A DNA stretch of 64,000 nucleotides. Source: Rhopalosiphum padi (Eukaryota > Arthropoda > Insecta > Hemiptera > Aphididae). The first letter of the stretch is position 1. Every line of letters begins with the position of its first letter. The notes beneath the pieces are model-generated. The model saw nothing but the letters and a program-made list of their open reading frames with translations, did no database searches and was not told the DNA's origin. The DNA lies in contig NC_083598.1 of the NCBI RefSeq assembly GCF_020882245.1, positions 48,273,858 through 48,337,857 on the forward strand, given 5' to 3'. A program made the translations under genes and the position numbers. Shown here one piece after another: positions 13,701 to 29,934 of the stretch.

Positions 13701-16700
13701 AAAATTGAGTAATAAATGAGTTATAAAATATTTTGTTTTTGTAAAGTAAATCAAATACTTTTTTTGAATATGGACGATCAATGCAATTATAACTAAGCTG
13801 AGGACGCCCAAAATAACTCCAAATATCACGAATAATGTATAGCTGTTGGCAGATGTTCGACCAGCAGACCTGATAATCGTGTCTGGCAAATGTACAATAA
13901 CGGGCACTGAAGCCTATGAAAAATACAAAATATTATAAAATAAAAATTAGAGAAAATAAAAATCGGATACCTACTTGTCTCGGAGGAATTCCAGTGTCTG
14001 TAGCCACAGCTACTAGATGTGCCGTGGAAGTGTTAAGATCTGATAAATCGCCTAGTACAATATCTCCTGAATCTTCAATGGTGAACATTCTAATATATGA
14101 TAAAATAAAATAAATTAAACTATACATTAATCTTAAATGCAATTTTAGAGAAATAATCGTATTTATTAATTTTAATGTGGAGTAGTAGAATGTGTATTAA
14201 GTTTGATAGTATGATAAAATAATGTTAAGTATTGTCTATACCTAGATTCCGGGCCTCGAAGTGCTAAAGTAACACGATCGCCACGATCGCCATCTGCAGC
14301 TTCCACTTTACCAATCACCGTGCCTGGTAGTAATTGAGATAAAGATATATCTGGCACATAAAACTCATATTGTGGGTACCGGAATCTCGGATCCCAATCG
14401 TTGACGTTCAGTACGGTGATGTTGACAAATGCAGAAGTATTCTGAAAATTAAACATATATATTTGAAAATTATAATTAAACACGTGGTTTTCAGTTATAT
14501 ACATATAGGTGGTCTTGAGTCTTTAAATATTTCTTATTATAATATAAGTACAGGATAAAAATACTATTAAATAATAAATCATATAAATTGAAAAATGTAC
14601 AATAAATGGTTGTAAAACAGAAAGTACCCCGGATGATAATAATAATAATAAATTACCTAAAGTAAAAGAGAATAGATGTTGCACCTGATTGAGAAAATGC
14701 AGTTACAAATATAGTAATAAGTCAACCGGAAAACTCGGTATGTTCCGAAACAAATCGACCGATCATACAATTGACGTATCTCACACTAAAACGACGTAAT
14801 TAACTAGTTTCGGGTTCAAAATCATATAAAATGTATATTGTAATATTGAATGTATTTTATTTCGTTAATTAAGATTATAACTATAATATGAGGTTATAGA
14901 TTTATACGGATTTTAGTAGCGAAAAGAGATTTTTTCACCGAATCCAGTTGTATAGTATGAACAAAACAGCGGAAGACGAGAAAATAATTGAACGCATGAT
15001 ATTCAGAACACAGCGTATTTTAATCGTATTTTAATCGTATTATAAATAATATTATTTATTTTATATAAATGGACAGGAGTTTGTGTCGTAAAAATATATA
15101 ATATTTAAATTATTTAATAATACCAGTTACCAGGTACCTACCATAAAACTATCGGTAGCAAAAGCATAAAACACATAATTATCAACCGTTTCGTAATCCA
15201 GTGGTTTTTTCAAGATGATATCACCGCTGATCGAAATCGAAAATATGTCTGTATAATTACTGAGCCAATACTTCAACCGCTTGTCCTTTGGCTTGTTGGT
15301 GATCACAGTCAGCAGGACGCTTTCCAACGGCACATTTTCCAGCACTCCCGCCTGATAGTGGTCTTGTAAAAACTGTAGTTCACGAAGTGAAGTACCTGGT
15401 CGGCTTATGGTTAACGTGGCCAGCGCGTAACGATCGGCGTTATCGAATTGTGTTGCCTAAAATACATATTATTTTTTCAGTTATGCGTGCAATATAGAGT
15501 TGAATGTATACATACTCGAATGACCATAGTGACCGGTTGCAACAAATCGTCTTCTGGAATGGCACGTTTGACGGTAACACTACCCGAAACTTTATCCAGT
15601 TCAAAATATCGAGAGTCTTGAGTATCTAAATTATAACATGACCAAAATAAATTTAATGTATAACAATGCATATTTAATCCGATTTCAATACAAACCAGAG
15701 TTCAGGGTGTAAAAAATATTAGCATTTATTCCGAGGTCTTGATCGTATGCAGCAATTTCTCTTGGAAACACCCTAAGTTTTGTGCCCTGCGGAACAAAAA
15801 AAAAAAAAAATGTTAAGAAAAAATATAGTTAATAATTTTAATCATGGTCGTGGTGAGTTTAATACATTCACGCATGTTTATATTGCATTACATTAATACA
15901 GTGAAAATTGACAAAGATTTGTTTAAAATATTTTTTTTCGTTTAAAAAATGTAATAATTTATTATATTTTTGCATATTAAGAACTTTTTGCTAATTTTAA
16001 ATACACTAGTTTTTAATGTTTCTGTAATACATTAGATTCGCGGATTACGATCAATCTACTGAAAAGTTTTAGTGTAAAATATTCATTACTTTGACAGCAT
16101 TATCAGGTAAAGTGGCAGTATATCTTTCGTCGTAAAACTTCGGATTTTGATCATCTGCGTCAATGATGTTAACATATATGATTGTGTCTGTGTATTGTGG
16201 TGGATTTCCTTGATCCTAAAACAAATAAGTCCAGTCAAAAAAAGTCTATGAAGTTATTGTAAACCATAGGTATTATGTATAATATTATTTGATTGGTATA
16301 AATTTAGATACCTGTGCTCGAATACCGATTGTAAAATTTGAAAGGGTTTCGTAGTCCAACGCTTTTCTCAACACCAGAGTTCCTTCTAGGCCATTGACGA
16401 AAACGAAAAAATCCTGTAATAATCGTCATGATATTAATTTCTAAATATGAATGTATTACATTGTACATTGTATAATGTATACAATGTATACATTATCGTC
16501 ATTATCGATCTACCGTGCGCATCTAAATAATATGAACTTTCTCATACAAGATCTAAAGTGAACATCTGACATAAATCCAATTATTTATAACGTATATATC
16601 ACGATTCACGAGAGACATAAATATTTCATTCATACATTTTTGTATTTTTTTATTTTAAAAGTGTCACATTATTTATTTTTTATAAATAATTTATTTATTA

Positions 16701-19700
16701 ACGATTGGAAAATAAAAAAGAACTACCGATATACTACTATAATATAATATACTTCAATTATTTAATTAAGTTAAATTAAGTTTCTCCGATGGTAAAATTG
16801 GGACATAATATGTTTATGAGTTTGGGAGTGGGACTATGATGATTCCTTACCCTACCTCATTGGATCCGTCAGTATATGACTATATACTTAAGTTATGAAT
16901 ATAACTAAAATCATTATTTGACTATACTATATTATATTATATAGGTGTCCGGTTCGTTTTCATGCATATGTATAACATACCTCTAAGATCGTTTTACTTC
17001 CGCCTATGAAAACTGGCTGCACAAAATACACAATCATCGTATAATATTGCGATCAAAACGTATACGAAGTAGAAAAAAAAATATTAAAAAATATAATATT
17101 GTAATCGGAATTTATATATTATGTTAAACAATCTAGTTTAATAGGTATAAGAGGTACAATATAATAAGGTTGTACCGAGTTGTACACAAACATGTATAAT
17201 ATAATATTTAGGGACTCGTTACTCAGTAGCAATTGGAATAAGATATGTATTATTATTATGTTGCTTGTCGGTTCGATAAATAATAAATATGTGTTCGACT
17301 TACCGAATGCGGTCCCGGAAGCACAGTATAGTGTACAGTGGAAAACGGACCAAGTTGATCAGCGTCGACGGCTTTGATGCCCTGAAGCACTCTGGTCCCG
17401 ACCACGGTCACCTGTAATGGTAAACGCGTAGAAAATTGGTTGAAAATACGAACATGGTAATATGTTATGTATATATATATATGAAAATAATGGATAAATA
17501 ACCATAATAGGCGTATAATAGTATAAACAACAATAAAAACTTATCGTTTTGAATAAAATTACTCGTACCTCGGATATGTTGAGTACGTAAGGGGCATTGA
17601 CAAATATAGGAGCATTGTCGTTTGCGTCGGTGACTCGAATGCTCACGGGAATCGCAAAGTTCTGAAACACGCACGAGGTTAGGTATATAATATAATACTA
17701 TACTATTTTATTAAAGCGCTTATTATTTTCTCTTAAAAAATGACATTATATTTTATCGCCTTCTTACTATAATAATTATGATTATAATTAGAGATATAGC
17801 AGGATATTTGTATTTGTTTTATAATCTTCGTAGTCTAGTTTTTTAAGTAGGTATAGTACATAAATGATTATGATTCAAATATCAACTAAATCATAAACTT
17901 ACGCGATTTTTATTTTATTCCTATTTTATTTTTATTGGTATTTTCACGTTTTTATTAAATATGAATAATTTTTAATTATTTTATTTACACACGATAAACA
18001 TTTATTAATTTGAATATAAATTATATACATTCATATAATCACTATAATGCTGCTATTGTATAATAATAATTTATTAATCACGGGATTTATTAAGTAGTTT
18101 AATATAATATTATAAAAATACGATTGATTATTAATACACGCCTTAAGCTATGTACTACTGATCAATATGGTAAATATTCGATATCATGTTTGCTATACGT
18201 TGTAAAATATAATAATAACACGGTTGGGTGAGTAATGCACAAAATTGCTTATGTTTAATATTTAAATTTTATTAACATCTGAATATGTTTAAATTTTACA
18301 TCTTATTATTGTATATTACGTATATAAATAAATACATTTAACAGCATAGGTAAAATAAACGTAATACAAATATAGTTATCGGATATTTTTTAACATTTTT
18401 ATTGCATTATCATTTATATTTAATCATTATTGTAATATTGTATATATAATCGTTAAATACCCTTTGACACAAAGATGTACCTACACCTATTATAGTAATT
18501 TCGTTTTATATTGATAAAAATTATGCAAATATTTTAAAACTATAACATAAAACAAAAACATGTATATCTATTTTATGACTAAATATTATTAAGGAAAACT
18601 TTTTTTATTAAAATAATGTATGATATTATAGCAACGAGTAACGACCAACGAGAACTTACTGGATCGGCTGTATGTTTTCGCTCGCAGATCACATTTACAT
18701 AAACAGAAGATGGTCCTGAAATACCCTGCAATGACGATACATACGTGATATATTAATATTATATTATTGGTTTGATGTAGCTAAACATTTGAAATGATAA
18801 TAAATTTATAATCGTATAATATACTTCTTTATCCAATAGTTTCGTCAGAGTGAGTTCTTTTGTACCGGGCAGAATGGCGATAGGACTGTCTACTTCTTTC
18901 AGTGATAAATTTATGTTTCCAGTTTCGGACGTGTCTCCGTTTATCTTCAAAACGCCTATAAAAATCAAAATGAATTTACAAAATATAAATAAATTACAAA
19001 ATAAATTTAAATTGTTTATACCAATAATAGTTCCGACTGGTACATCTTCGGACACGAAGAAGCTTTCGGCCGAACCGCCGTTTTCTAAATAACATCGATT
19101 GTCCACCACAGCTATAAAAGTTAAACTGAATTAAATATTTGCGTAAAAAAAAGTGTATGATTTGAATTATTTTTGAACGCGCAAATGCTTATAATGATTA
19201 TAATTTATAACTTAGTGCGTATATTAATATTGGAAATTATTTATGACTATATAACCATAGCTATAACAACTTAATACAACTTAACGTTATATGCACAATT
19301 TGATGAGAGAATTGATGAATGGTTTAAAAGTAAAAATGGATACGTAGTTAGGTACCTAGTAAAAAAATCCAATGAATTCAAATTCTTTTATTATTATTCC
19401 TTTTTTTTTTTTTGAAACCCGAGTAAAACAATGAGATGGTAAATGCTGCTTTCGCCAACCGTAACGAAAGCATGTTCCTATGTACAGATGGTAAATAAGT
19501 ATATAGCCAACAGGTGCCAGGTGGCTGTTGAGGAGCTCAAGTGTATCAGCGCACTATATATTATAGGTATGTTTGGAGTAACAGGAAATCCGTTTCGGAT
19601 TTAACCGAACAAATCGCTACCGATGCACGCAAGATTCTCCTCACGGTGTATAACTCATAAAAGTACAGCGTTTCACGTCAGTTATACCATATATATAGGT

Positions 19701-22700
19701 ACATAGTATACATATATTATTATGTTTGTGTATGTTATTTGGGGGAACGATATTTTTATATATTATCACAAATAACTCATAATATACCGTAACGTGTCGC
19801 TCAGGAGCTATTGGAAATTGGAAGTTTTCGTTAGCTTGTGATGTTAACAAATAGGTTTTGCGCTATTTCAGGTAGCTGATAGATTCACCACCAATTAAAT
19901 AATAAATATTAAATAGGTAATTTTGTTTAATCGTTAATTAGGAAAGATATTATATATTAGGAAATACAAGGCAATCAAAATTAATTAATAATTTTTTAAA
20001 ATGTAAATATATAAGAAATAATTAATCAATTTATTTATTTATCTATTTCAGTTGTTGAGTGGTTTTATCGTCGATAGCTATACAATCTATGGGGATACCG
20101 CGATAGAATGCAATATATTGTCTACATTAAAATATTTAATGACACAATTGTAAAATGTGCATACTATAGGTTGAGATTGTTTTTGATACCTATCTACCTA
20201 TAAACGTTATTGAAACTGACCATATAGTTTTCATTATATTATTTATATTATTTCAATATGTAATACTAGCATAACGTGGTTAACGGAAAATTTCAAATTT
20301 CCCAATAAAATGCTTCAGTAATATTAAAATCCAAATTATTTCAAATACATGCATATTTGATTTAATGGTTAACGAATTTTATCAAATTAGGTACTTGCTA
20401 CTGACGTAGAAATACTGCAATGTGTCGTTGTACTCTGATTCACATTTAACTAACGTATGTACTTTGTACATTGTACCCATAATATAATAATATTATATTG
20501 TGCTAGCAAATAATAATTTCTACGAACACACAAAAATGATATGCAATGAATAATGACCATAATAGAGTCTTAGTTTAACTCGTAGGTAACTATAAATATT
20601 TTCATGATAATATTCATAAATATATCTAATTACTGTATATACACAATACACAGAGTAAATATAATAAATAGAATTTATTCTGGGGCATATATATTTAATA
20701 TTTATATTTGTTGTACTTGTTATAGATTTAACCATATATCCAATCACGAATATTCACATTTTCTACTAATACCTATATAAGTGTTCACTGTTCAGTAGTA
20801 GGTACTATACCGCGATAGATGTTGGTACTATTAATATATTGTTATTTTTCAATTATATCATTGATAATTAAAGTCGTTATTCTTAAAAATGCATTACTCG
20901 TCCGTGATTTTCTCGTTTATTATGTTATAATATCTTATAATCAATGTGAATACATCGAATTTAAATTTGTTGAGGCTGAATATTATTTACTCTGTAAATT
21001 AAAAAATATTCGATGTCTGTAAAGCATTGAGGGTAAGTAAAATCACTTGTACGTGAATAACATTAATAAACATTTTAAACGGATTTCGATTTCATCTTTA
21101 TATAAGTATATAAATTATTAATCATTCATTGTTAAGTGCTAAGTGCAGCACTTATAAAATGTCGATCAACTCATGTTAAACGGTTTAAACGTGTTTTTAT
21201 AGCCTAACATATGTAATATGTATTATATATTTTACCTATAGTAATTATTATTTCGTTTCAGCTATGAAATACCCGATTGTTATATTGGTATTTATTTATT
21301 AAGTGGATTTTTTCTATTTTCTTGACAGATTTATAGACATTGCCAAAAGAAAACGTTGCCACGAGAGACGACAATTTCAAATTTTTCGAATTTCACCAAT
21401 GCCGAAACGAAATATTTATGATTATTAATTATATATAGGTATGCTAATTTGCTAATTCGGCGACACGAATCTATACAACAGCTATACACATCAAAATAAA
21501 ATAATAACACTACATTAATATACACTTATGTAGGAGAACAACTATATTCAGCGATTTCGAGCCACTTGTTAAACGGTCGTGACGACTACCGTACCATCAA
21601 ATTTACCGCATACAATATACATAAATGATAATATACGTACGTAGGTATGTACACAATATTATTATAATACGACTGAGCACTATAACTTACTTTTCTAAAA
21701 TAATTTTCACATGGACGTCGCGTCATATCGGACAATGTGAACGTTTCACGTTTTGTCGAAATCAAAGGATTATTTCGTGATCATCTTTGAACGTGTAATT
21801 GTTTAATGAATTATTCATTTCGTATAAATGAGTAGTAGGTACGTGTACCCGAATTATAATCATATACTATATTATTTTATTGTGTAGTAGGTACTGAAGA
21901 TCTGATTTTCCGGATACGGTAAACATACACATTGATGTATACAAACAGCACACGTATTATTATTGTTTGTTTATATTTCAAAATGCCTGAGGTAGAGTAA
22001 AAATATTATGATTATATGATATTTTTTACAGTTTTTAGTGAAACGCGCACAATGTTCTGTTCACCTACCCAACCCCCAATAATAGTAACTCAAATGTCTT
22101 ATGTAGGTTGGTATTACTATATTCATTAAAAGGTTATAATTTCAACGTTGCAAGTTATAGTTATCTTTTTATTAATTATTAATTTATTTTGTTGTTATTG
22201 CGAAATATTAAATATTATATATTTTTTTATTCACGCTGAAATAATTCTATTCTAATAACTCTACGTACCATCTATGAGTTTTAGGTGCTAGCGTGGTCCT
22301 TAGCGAAGAATACAAGTTAAATCATTTTGATTTAATACTCTCACCTAATTTTTTTTATTACTCTATAAAAGTAATTTTAGTATAAGTACTATATTAAATC
22401 TATATCAAATATGTGTCATACGATCTTCAAAGTGAAGCTTAAACGTATTTTTTCCATTAAAACCTATACGTATTTTTAGAACTGTAATAGTATTAAATTA
22501 TAATCCAATTTCCAGCTATCTATCTATATATTTTTCAAAGAAATCGTTTACTCGACGTATCTTCAAACAACATGTACCGCTAAACTGAGCTACTGCTATA
22601 ATATTTGGTAAAGTAAAGTGCGATTTCACGGTAAAATTGATAGAGGAAAAAATTATGAGATTAACGGTTTTTATTAGTACCTATAGGCATATAATAGTGA

Positions 22701-25700
22701 TCTAAATCGCCATTCCAACACGTATAGTATATAACTTAAGAATTATACGGTTGTACGAAAAATCTATATTTATTTCGTAAAATATAATAGTTATAATGAA
22801 GTGTTTCGATATATTTTATTAACTAACTAGTATTATTACAGTTTCGATGAGTAATCAAATTTGACATTAGTTACCAACATTATAAGATTATGATAATAAA
22901 AAATTACATATTTTATACACTATACAGATATTATATAAAAATCGTATAGTGTGTGTATACAAACCAAAAAATCGACAATTAAGTACGTGAAGTAAGAAAA
23001 TTCCACCAATAAATAAAAATAAAAATATCAATAAATTTATTGAACTTAGTGTTGTATGCTGGTGAATTATAAAAATTAAATTTCACTTTGACACTGAGAA
23101 ATGACAATAGCATTAAAACTATCATACTCAGTAACAGATTTACAAAATTATATGCAAATTGTAAAACAAAACAAATCTATAGTCTATACTATATTGTATA
23201 GTTCAATAGCTGCTATCATCTGGTTAACCGCTGATACCATGATATTAGAATAATATCAAGTTAACTACATCAATTGAATATTATTATTTATAGTAATATA
23301 ATCTGTAACCAGCTGCTGGTAAATTTTGAATAAAAATAATAACAATAATAATATTTGAAGACGATCAATGATTAGTAAGAAAGTCTTCACTTTTTAACTT
23401 ATTGTTTTCACTCTATGCGATCAAATAAATAAAAAGAAAAAACGAACACTTAGCCAGTCGCTAGGAACGATATCCGATGACCACAATTATTGACGTAATC
23501 AAAACTTCTAATAAATATATTATTATTGAGTATTTCCATAGACGATTATAGTGATTTCTTTTTATATCTTTGTGTCGAATAATAATTTTAAATATTATAA
23601 AACTATACAAAAATAGTACCATACTATACGTAATATATTACTAATGTTCGTCATTAAAGAGTTTACAACATTTGGATCTTCGATAAGACTTTTTAGTGAA
23701 TTTTTTCTTTCTTTTTGTGTTTAAGGCGTGATCTGCACGATTTGTAGCTATCCATTTATGGGTTCAATTATTTTTTATAAGTAAGTTGCTAATATTTTAA
23801 TAGGTATGATCTAATTATTATAGTAATTTATTATTAGTTTTAGTTTGATTGAGGTTAGATTAATATGATATTTGGTAATTTGGTTAGGATATAATGGTTA
23901 AATATTTTTAAGAAATATATTAATATAGTTCAAATAAATTTATATAGAACAAAATGGCTATAACAATACACACTATGCAGTTTACCCCATTAATATTTAA
24001 ATCTTAACTTAAATATATTAAACAAATTATTATTGACATTTAAAAAATATAAAAACCCAATATTCATCATGTGTTCAAATTGTATATATATAATGTATAT
24101 ATAATTGATCTATTTTCACGTTTAAACCAATATTAATTGTGTTATACTAATACGTATATTGTATCTATACTATACATTCGAAAGAAATACATATAGGAAT
24201 CTCAATTACAACATACCTATTAGAGAACAAGACCTCTCGGAGACTACTAGTACAACTGAATAAAAAAAACTATCCAAAAACTCGCCGAGAAATGATTTTA
24301 ACTTAATATTGTAATAGGCAAACACCTAAAACGCCAAGTCCTTAAGTCTTTTGTCAAAGCAATACAGTGGACTGCATACTATATTATATTCCGGGATCTT
24401 AATTGCAAGTATACTCAGCTGACAGTGCATATTGTATTACGATTTACGGCGATATAAAAACGTTGTCACGATCCGACGACCATATAATATGTATACATGT
24501 ATATATCTATATAAATGACATCGATCGACCAAATCGCGATGTGTCAATTCGTTCGACTCCAGTGCAGAAATGAATCGAGCGAAAATGATAGTAGATGTAT
24601 ATAGGTAGGTACTATATAATACTATAAAGTACTCTGTAAGTTATTGCACGCGGTCTGCGAATGGAGGAGATACGTTATAATATTGTAGTTGTAGGGGGAT
24701 AGTGGGCGATTGAATTTTAGACTTTGTTTGTGGCTATATTATGCGTACAATACAATATAGTGATGTAGAAATGTAGGCTGTTAATCGGGAAAGATGAAAA
24801 CCGCGTGTTTAAAATGGTATGATATTGCGTAACGATGAGGTTTTGTGTTAATACGCAGGGCAATTGTTTTGTCAGAAAACGCTCGTCATTTTATATATCG
24901 GTGACTATATTTTATCGTGGGGTACTTTTAATCGCGACATGTGGTGCTATTAGTTTTATGTACTATAGTAAAATGGACAGGTAGAATATTTTTCTAAAAA
25001 TATTGTGTTTTTATATGATTATCGAATAGTCCGAGTAAATAGTATTTTCATCCATTAGCAATAATTTATGTAGGCATATAGATGAAAACGTACGATTGTA
25101 CGAGTAATGCACAAAACATTTCGTAAACCATGTAATCCAAACATTTTTGTCACTTGTTAGTTGTTTTGCTTATTAAATACATTTTAAGTGCTTAAAAAAA
25201 AAAAAAAATTAAAAATACTAATCTCAAATTTGACACGTCTTGTGTAGTTATACTCATAAAAATATTAGTTTCAAATATTATATGGTACCTATTACAATAA
25301 ATATACCTACCCTAATTTTTAAAAACATTGAATTAAGACTTAGAAATACTTTACACTAAATTGTCTATTGGGTATATAAGAAAATGTATTTTTATTGCAA
25401 GTACCTAAAGGTGAGCATTTGCCGAAAAAAATTGTTACTCTGTATAATATTATTCAATAGTATACTTATATTACGCGTGACACTTGTTTTAAATCCTGTC
25501 GGTGGCTATTATTTTGTCACGAGCATAATTTAATAATTGAGTGTTTGAACCTACACTTTGTAGAACACGGTCAAATTCGAACAACAACGGATCGTGATTT
25601 TCATTGGCGACTATATAATATTACATAACGCACCGTGCATGCATAATAATTAATAATATTTACAAACTCAAGACGTGATATTTCGAATAACATGACTTCA

Positions 25701-28700
25701 TTTTAATTGTTTCGACGGAAGTTGGGCAGGTTTTGAGGTAACTTTTTCGGCAAACGTCTGTGATGTAGATTTTCAGACAAATTGTTTAATTCGAAATATG
25801 AATAATAATATATTATTTATTTTAGAATAATAATTCTATATATTACATATTATGTATGTATGACGCCTTTATCTCAAATATTTCTTATTTGATTATTTGA
25901 TGTTCTAAGTACATTACGGAAATATCTTTATTAACAAAATATGTATGTCTATTGGTAAAATTATGGCAGAAAATAACGATCTTTTGTTGTTTAAACTTGA
26001 ACGTGTTGTACAAAGTGTAGATATTATATTCAATTAATATATTAGGTTTTAAACATAATATAGTACATTACAGTGAACAAATTGTATAATAAATGATTCA
26101 ATAATGATTTTGGTACACATAATACACGTGTTGACTGTAGGGACGATAAAAATGTTATTAATCTCCAATTTATTGTATACAAGGGGGGAGGGGAGGGGCA
26201 TTTATGAACGAAGCTTTTAATATATTTAATAGTGTAATATCTACAGATAATATTGTTTTTTAATATATAGGTAATATTTGTTACGGACATTTTAATCCTC
26301 TCAGTATTTAATCCTACATTTGGGCGTATTAAAATGACCGGTTTATAAAAAAAAAACATCTAAACAACCTTTATCTTTTGAATAATATTAACACAAATTA
26401 ATAACTAGATTTTTAAAAATCTTAAAGTATAAAAATTACAAGAGGTCACTTATTAAATTACACAACGTTTTGTTTACATTTAAAACTATAAGTTATATTT
26501 GTTTTTAGGTAGGTACATTGTAAAATTAAAATTACCAAATTAGTATGATTCATAATTATCATAGCCTGGTCAGTCTAGTGTAGATAATTTCAATAGGCCA
26601 GGCTTTCCCAGCCTGTTGTATAATAAAAATAGGTTAGATACTATAGTTTTATTTTCAATAATTTATTGAAATTTGAAAAATGTTCTATTTCTAAATAAAA
26701 CATTACTGTTTAGTGATTATATAATCGACACAATTTGTTTAGTGTTTTCAAAATAGAAAAAAAAGATAAATAAAAAGTCATTTTTTGTTGTATAATATAC
26801 GATTGTTTGAATAAGAAAGTCAATAACGCCGAGAACGAGTGTTGTAAGGCATTGACTTGCATAGCTCAATTCGTGGTGAATGATAGTGTAATTAGTATTA
26901 CAGTATTGTGATAAAAAATTAAGAGCAACATTAAAATAATAAAAAAATTAAGTTGCTGAAAACAGTCAATGGTCATAGGTAGTATTTATTTTCTTAAACT
27001 TATTAAGTGATGAAACTATTGTAAAATAAACTTTTTTTAAAAGTACAGTTTAGAGTAGACTTGATTTTTATCTAGTATAAAGATGCTACATGAGAAACGT
27101 TGAAAGAACCGAAAAAAGTGTTCACGGGTTTATATAGTTCTTTGTATTTTATAATCAATATACCAATATTGCTTTTCTTATGTGATAAGATCAATATATA
27201 TATATATATATATATCAATGATTTTGCTTGCTTTTTAGTTTTACCCTCCGGTTTAAAAATAATTTTGTCCAATAGAAATATATAATTCATAAATACTGAA
27301 TTATAATTTATTGATACATATTAAAATAATTGAAAATAAAAACGTATAAATTATAAATTTATAATTTTGATCAATAATTGAGTGATTAAATATTTTTTCG
27401 TTTGAGAATAATAATCATAATATTCTTGTATTTAAAATCTTAATAGCTGATTCAAGTCAATATTCTATAATAGATAGGAAATTTTATAAAACGCCAATTT
27501 TATCTACGTTCTACACGAATTAATTTGAGTGATGAACAAAAACAAAATTTCTTTAATATTATATTTAAAATAAGTGTTTCTTTTTAGTATGTTTTTATTT
27601 TATTTGAATGAAATAACTTAAGTTGTTCCTATTAAGTATAATAAAATATTATTTTTACATGATATTTTAAATTTAGATGACCAATAGGCAACGGCTGTTA
27701 TTTAGTGAAGTTGCAGGTCTATCAACTCCGGATATAACAAAGTCGGCAGTTGGTCTATCGAAATTAAAATGTTTTGGAAACAATTCGTTTATGAAAACGT
27801 AATTTTAAGCACAATTTATTAGTTCATTGGTAAATTTCTGTTTATAATAATAGATGTAGTTATTTATTTTGAAAATCTTTTCTTTGTTTTTTTATTACAC
27901 AAGCCGGATGAGAAAACAATATTTGTGGTTTAAAGAAATTTTGTGAAATCTACAGTTATATTATTAATAATATTTTTTCAATTATTAAAAATTATTTAAT
28001 TTCGTTAAGTAGGTACGATGCACGTATAAGAAAAGGGTTGAAAATAAAACGAAATAACAAAACAGAAATAAGACCGGAAGTGACGTTACGCTTGCCCTTG
28101 CAGAACATCCGGCTGCTCCTCGACCAACCGTGCACTAGAATATTTAACTTCCACCGGGATTAGTCAGTAAGTTTTATCAAGGACTCCACATTGATAATTT
28201 TTTCCTCAGAAACAATAGAAAAGGCCGGACCCTCGTATCATGTATAATATGAATATACTTTTACATAAACTGGTCAATGGTTAGGTTTTTGTGCAGTATT
28301 ATACCGCCCACACATATATTAAAATAACAATCATCAACCGACTAACGACTAATTAAGAACGATCCATACAATTATCGAATAACCTTCGAAATTTACTGCA
28401 TCGGTGATAATCACAGGTTAATCTGCTTATACGTCAACGTAATCGATAACAATAAAAATAACGATATATTATTAAAAGGATTAAGCGGATTACTCAAGTA
28501 TCTTATTCAATCCACGATGGTATTAATACCACAAAAATTCAGATTCTAGTCAGCAGACGCAGAACCCGTCGTAAAGATCCGTATTAAGAGTGTCAAAAAT
28601 CCATACTAGTCTGTACACACTGCATACATTAAATAAATTATGGAAATTATATCTATCATAATTCATAAGCAACCGATTACAATATTACCCATGATTTACA

Positions 28701-29900
28701 CTTTAAAAAAATGGTAATCTATAATGGTATCGACATATTATATAGACGCCGATCCATTTGTAAAAAACTTGAAAAAATTTCAAAATCATAATTTTTCTTT
28801 AAAATCAATTTGTTTTAGTAGGATGTATCAAAAGTTTAAACAGCTCAAAAACGTGTGTAGCTATTAATTTAATATACTGCAGTGTCTTAGACTTGGAGTA
28901 AACAACATCTTTCTAAGCTATTGAACTCATAATTATAGGTAAACCTATATAAACTAATATTTATTTTATTTATTTAGTATACCTACGAGTATAAACCTAT
29001 TGAATGAATAATTTATCATCAAATGTAGTGATGATGTAGACAAGGATTCTGTTTGAAATGTAGCGATAACGATTGTCTGCCACGCATTTGGGATTTGTAA
29101 TAAACATTTTTAGCGTGTTGTTTGTACTTGGGGTAGGTTTGTCCAATCTTAACGTTTCAAGATATAACATTTTTAAAAACGTAAATAATAATCGTAACGC
29201 ATTAAGTGAAATTTTTACAGGTAATCAATTCACCCACTATAAAAATAATACGATATTCATCAAATAGAAACATGTTATGTTTTGCATATAATTATGTACT
29301 AATAAATATATGCGTTTGCTGTGTAATAATAACCAACAATTCTATAATTGTATATACTCATTATACTCGCATTGTTTTTTCACGTACAAATGTACATACT
29401 TTTTCTTTCCCTATCCTCGAATCGATTCTGTAGGTATACCGTTAATTATAATTCAGTTGGTTCGATCGCATTCGTTTCTTCTTCTTTTTCATATTTTTAT
29501 TAGGTACTACAATAAATTCTTTATTCTCGTACAAAACACGCGTTTATAATACATAAACAGACACAATATCGTAATGTACAGTAAAACCTATATAATATAT
29601 TTTATATATATTATGTTTACTTACCCCGCCCAATTATACAGTTCGCAATTAGATTTGTGTTTGTTCTAAATAGGTATATAATATACTTTCTTCAGATCAC
29701 GATCGAAGGAATACCGAACCTGCTGAAGTAGACGCGTATAATATACAACAACAACAGCAACAGAACAACGGACAGATAATATTGGAATTTTCCGGTCAGC
29801 GCTCGTATAATGCGTATTTTTGTAGTGTGTGTGATGAGTAAAGAAATACGTCAACGGAACGACCCAATTTTGTGTATGATGTGTGCAGTCTATATATGTA

Positions 29901-29934
<34 letters not shown>

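Noticed and set aside
26042..26359. Minus-strand open frame of 105 codons in the large intron
   Set aside because: Low-complexity Ile/Tyr/Lys sequence without domain or splice support.
26570..26625. Possible tiny MITE (GCCTGGTCAG ... GGCCAGGCTTTCCCAGCC)
   Set aside because: The ends are too short and imperfect, with no target duplication and no second copy seen.
28060..28150. GC-richer stretch considered as an extra cadherin exon
   Set aside because: It has stops and no phase-compatible splice sites in the minus-strand cadherin frame.
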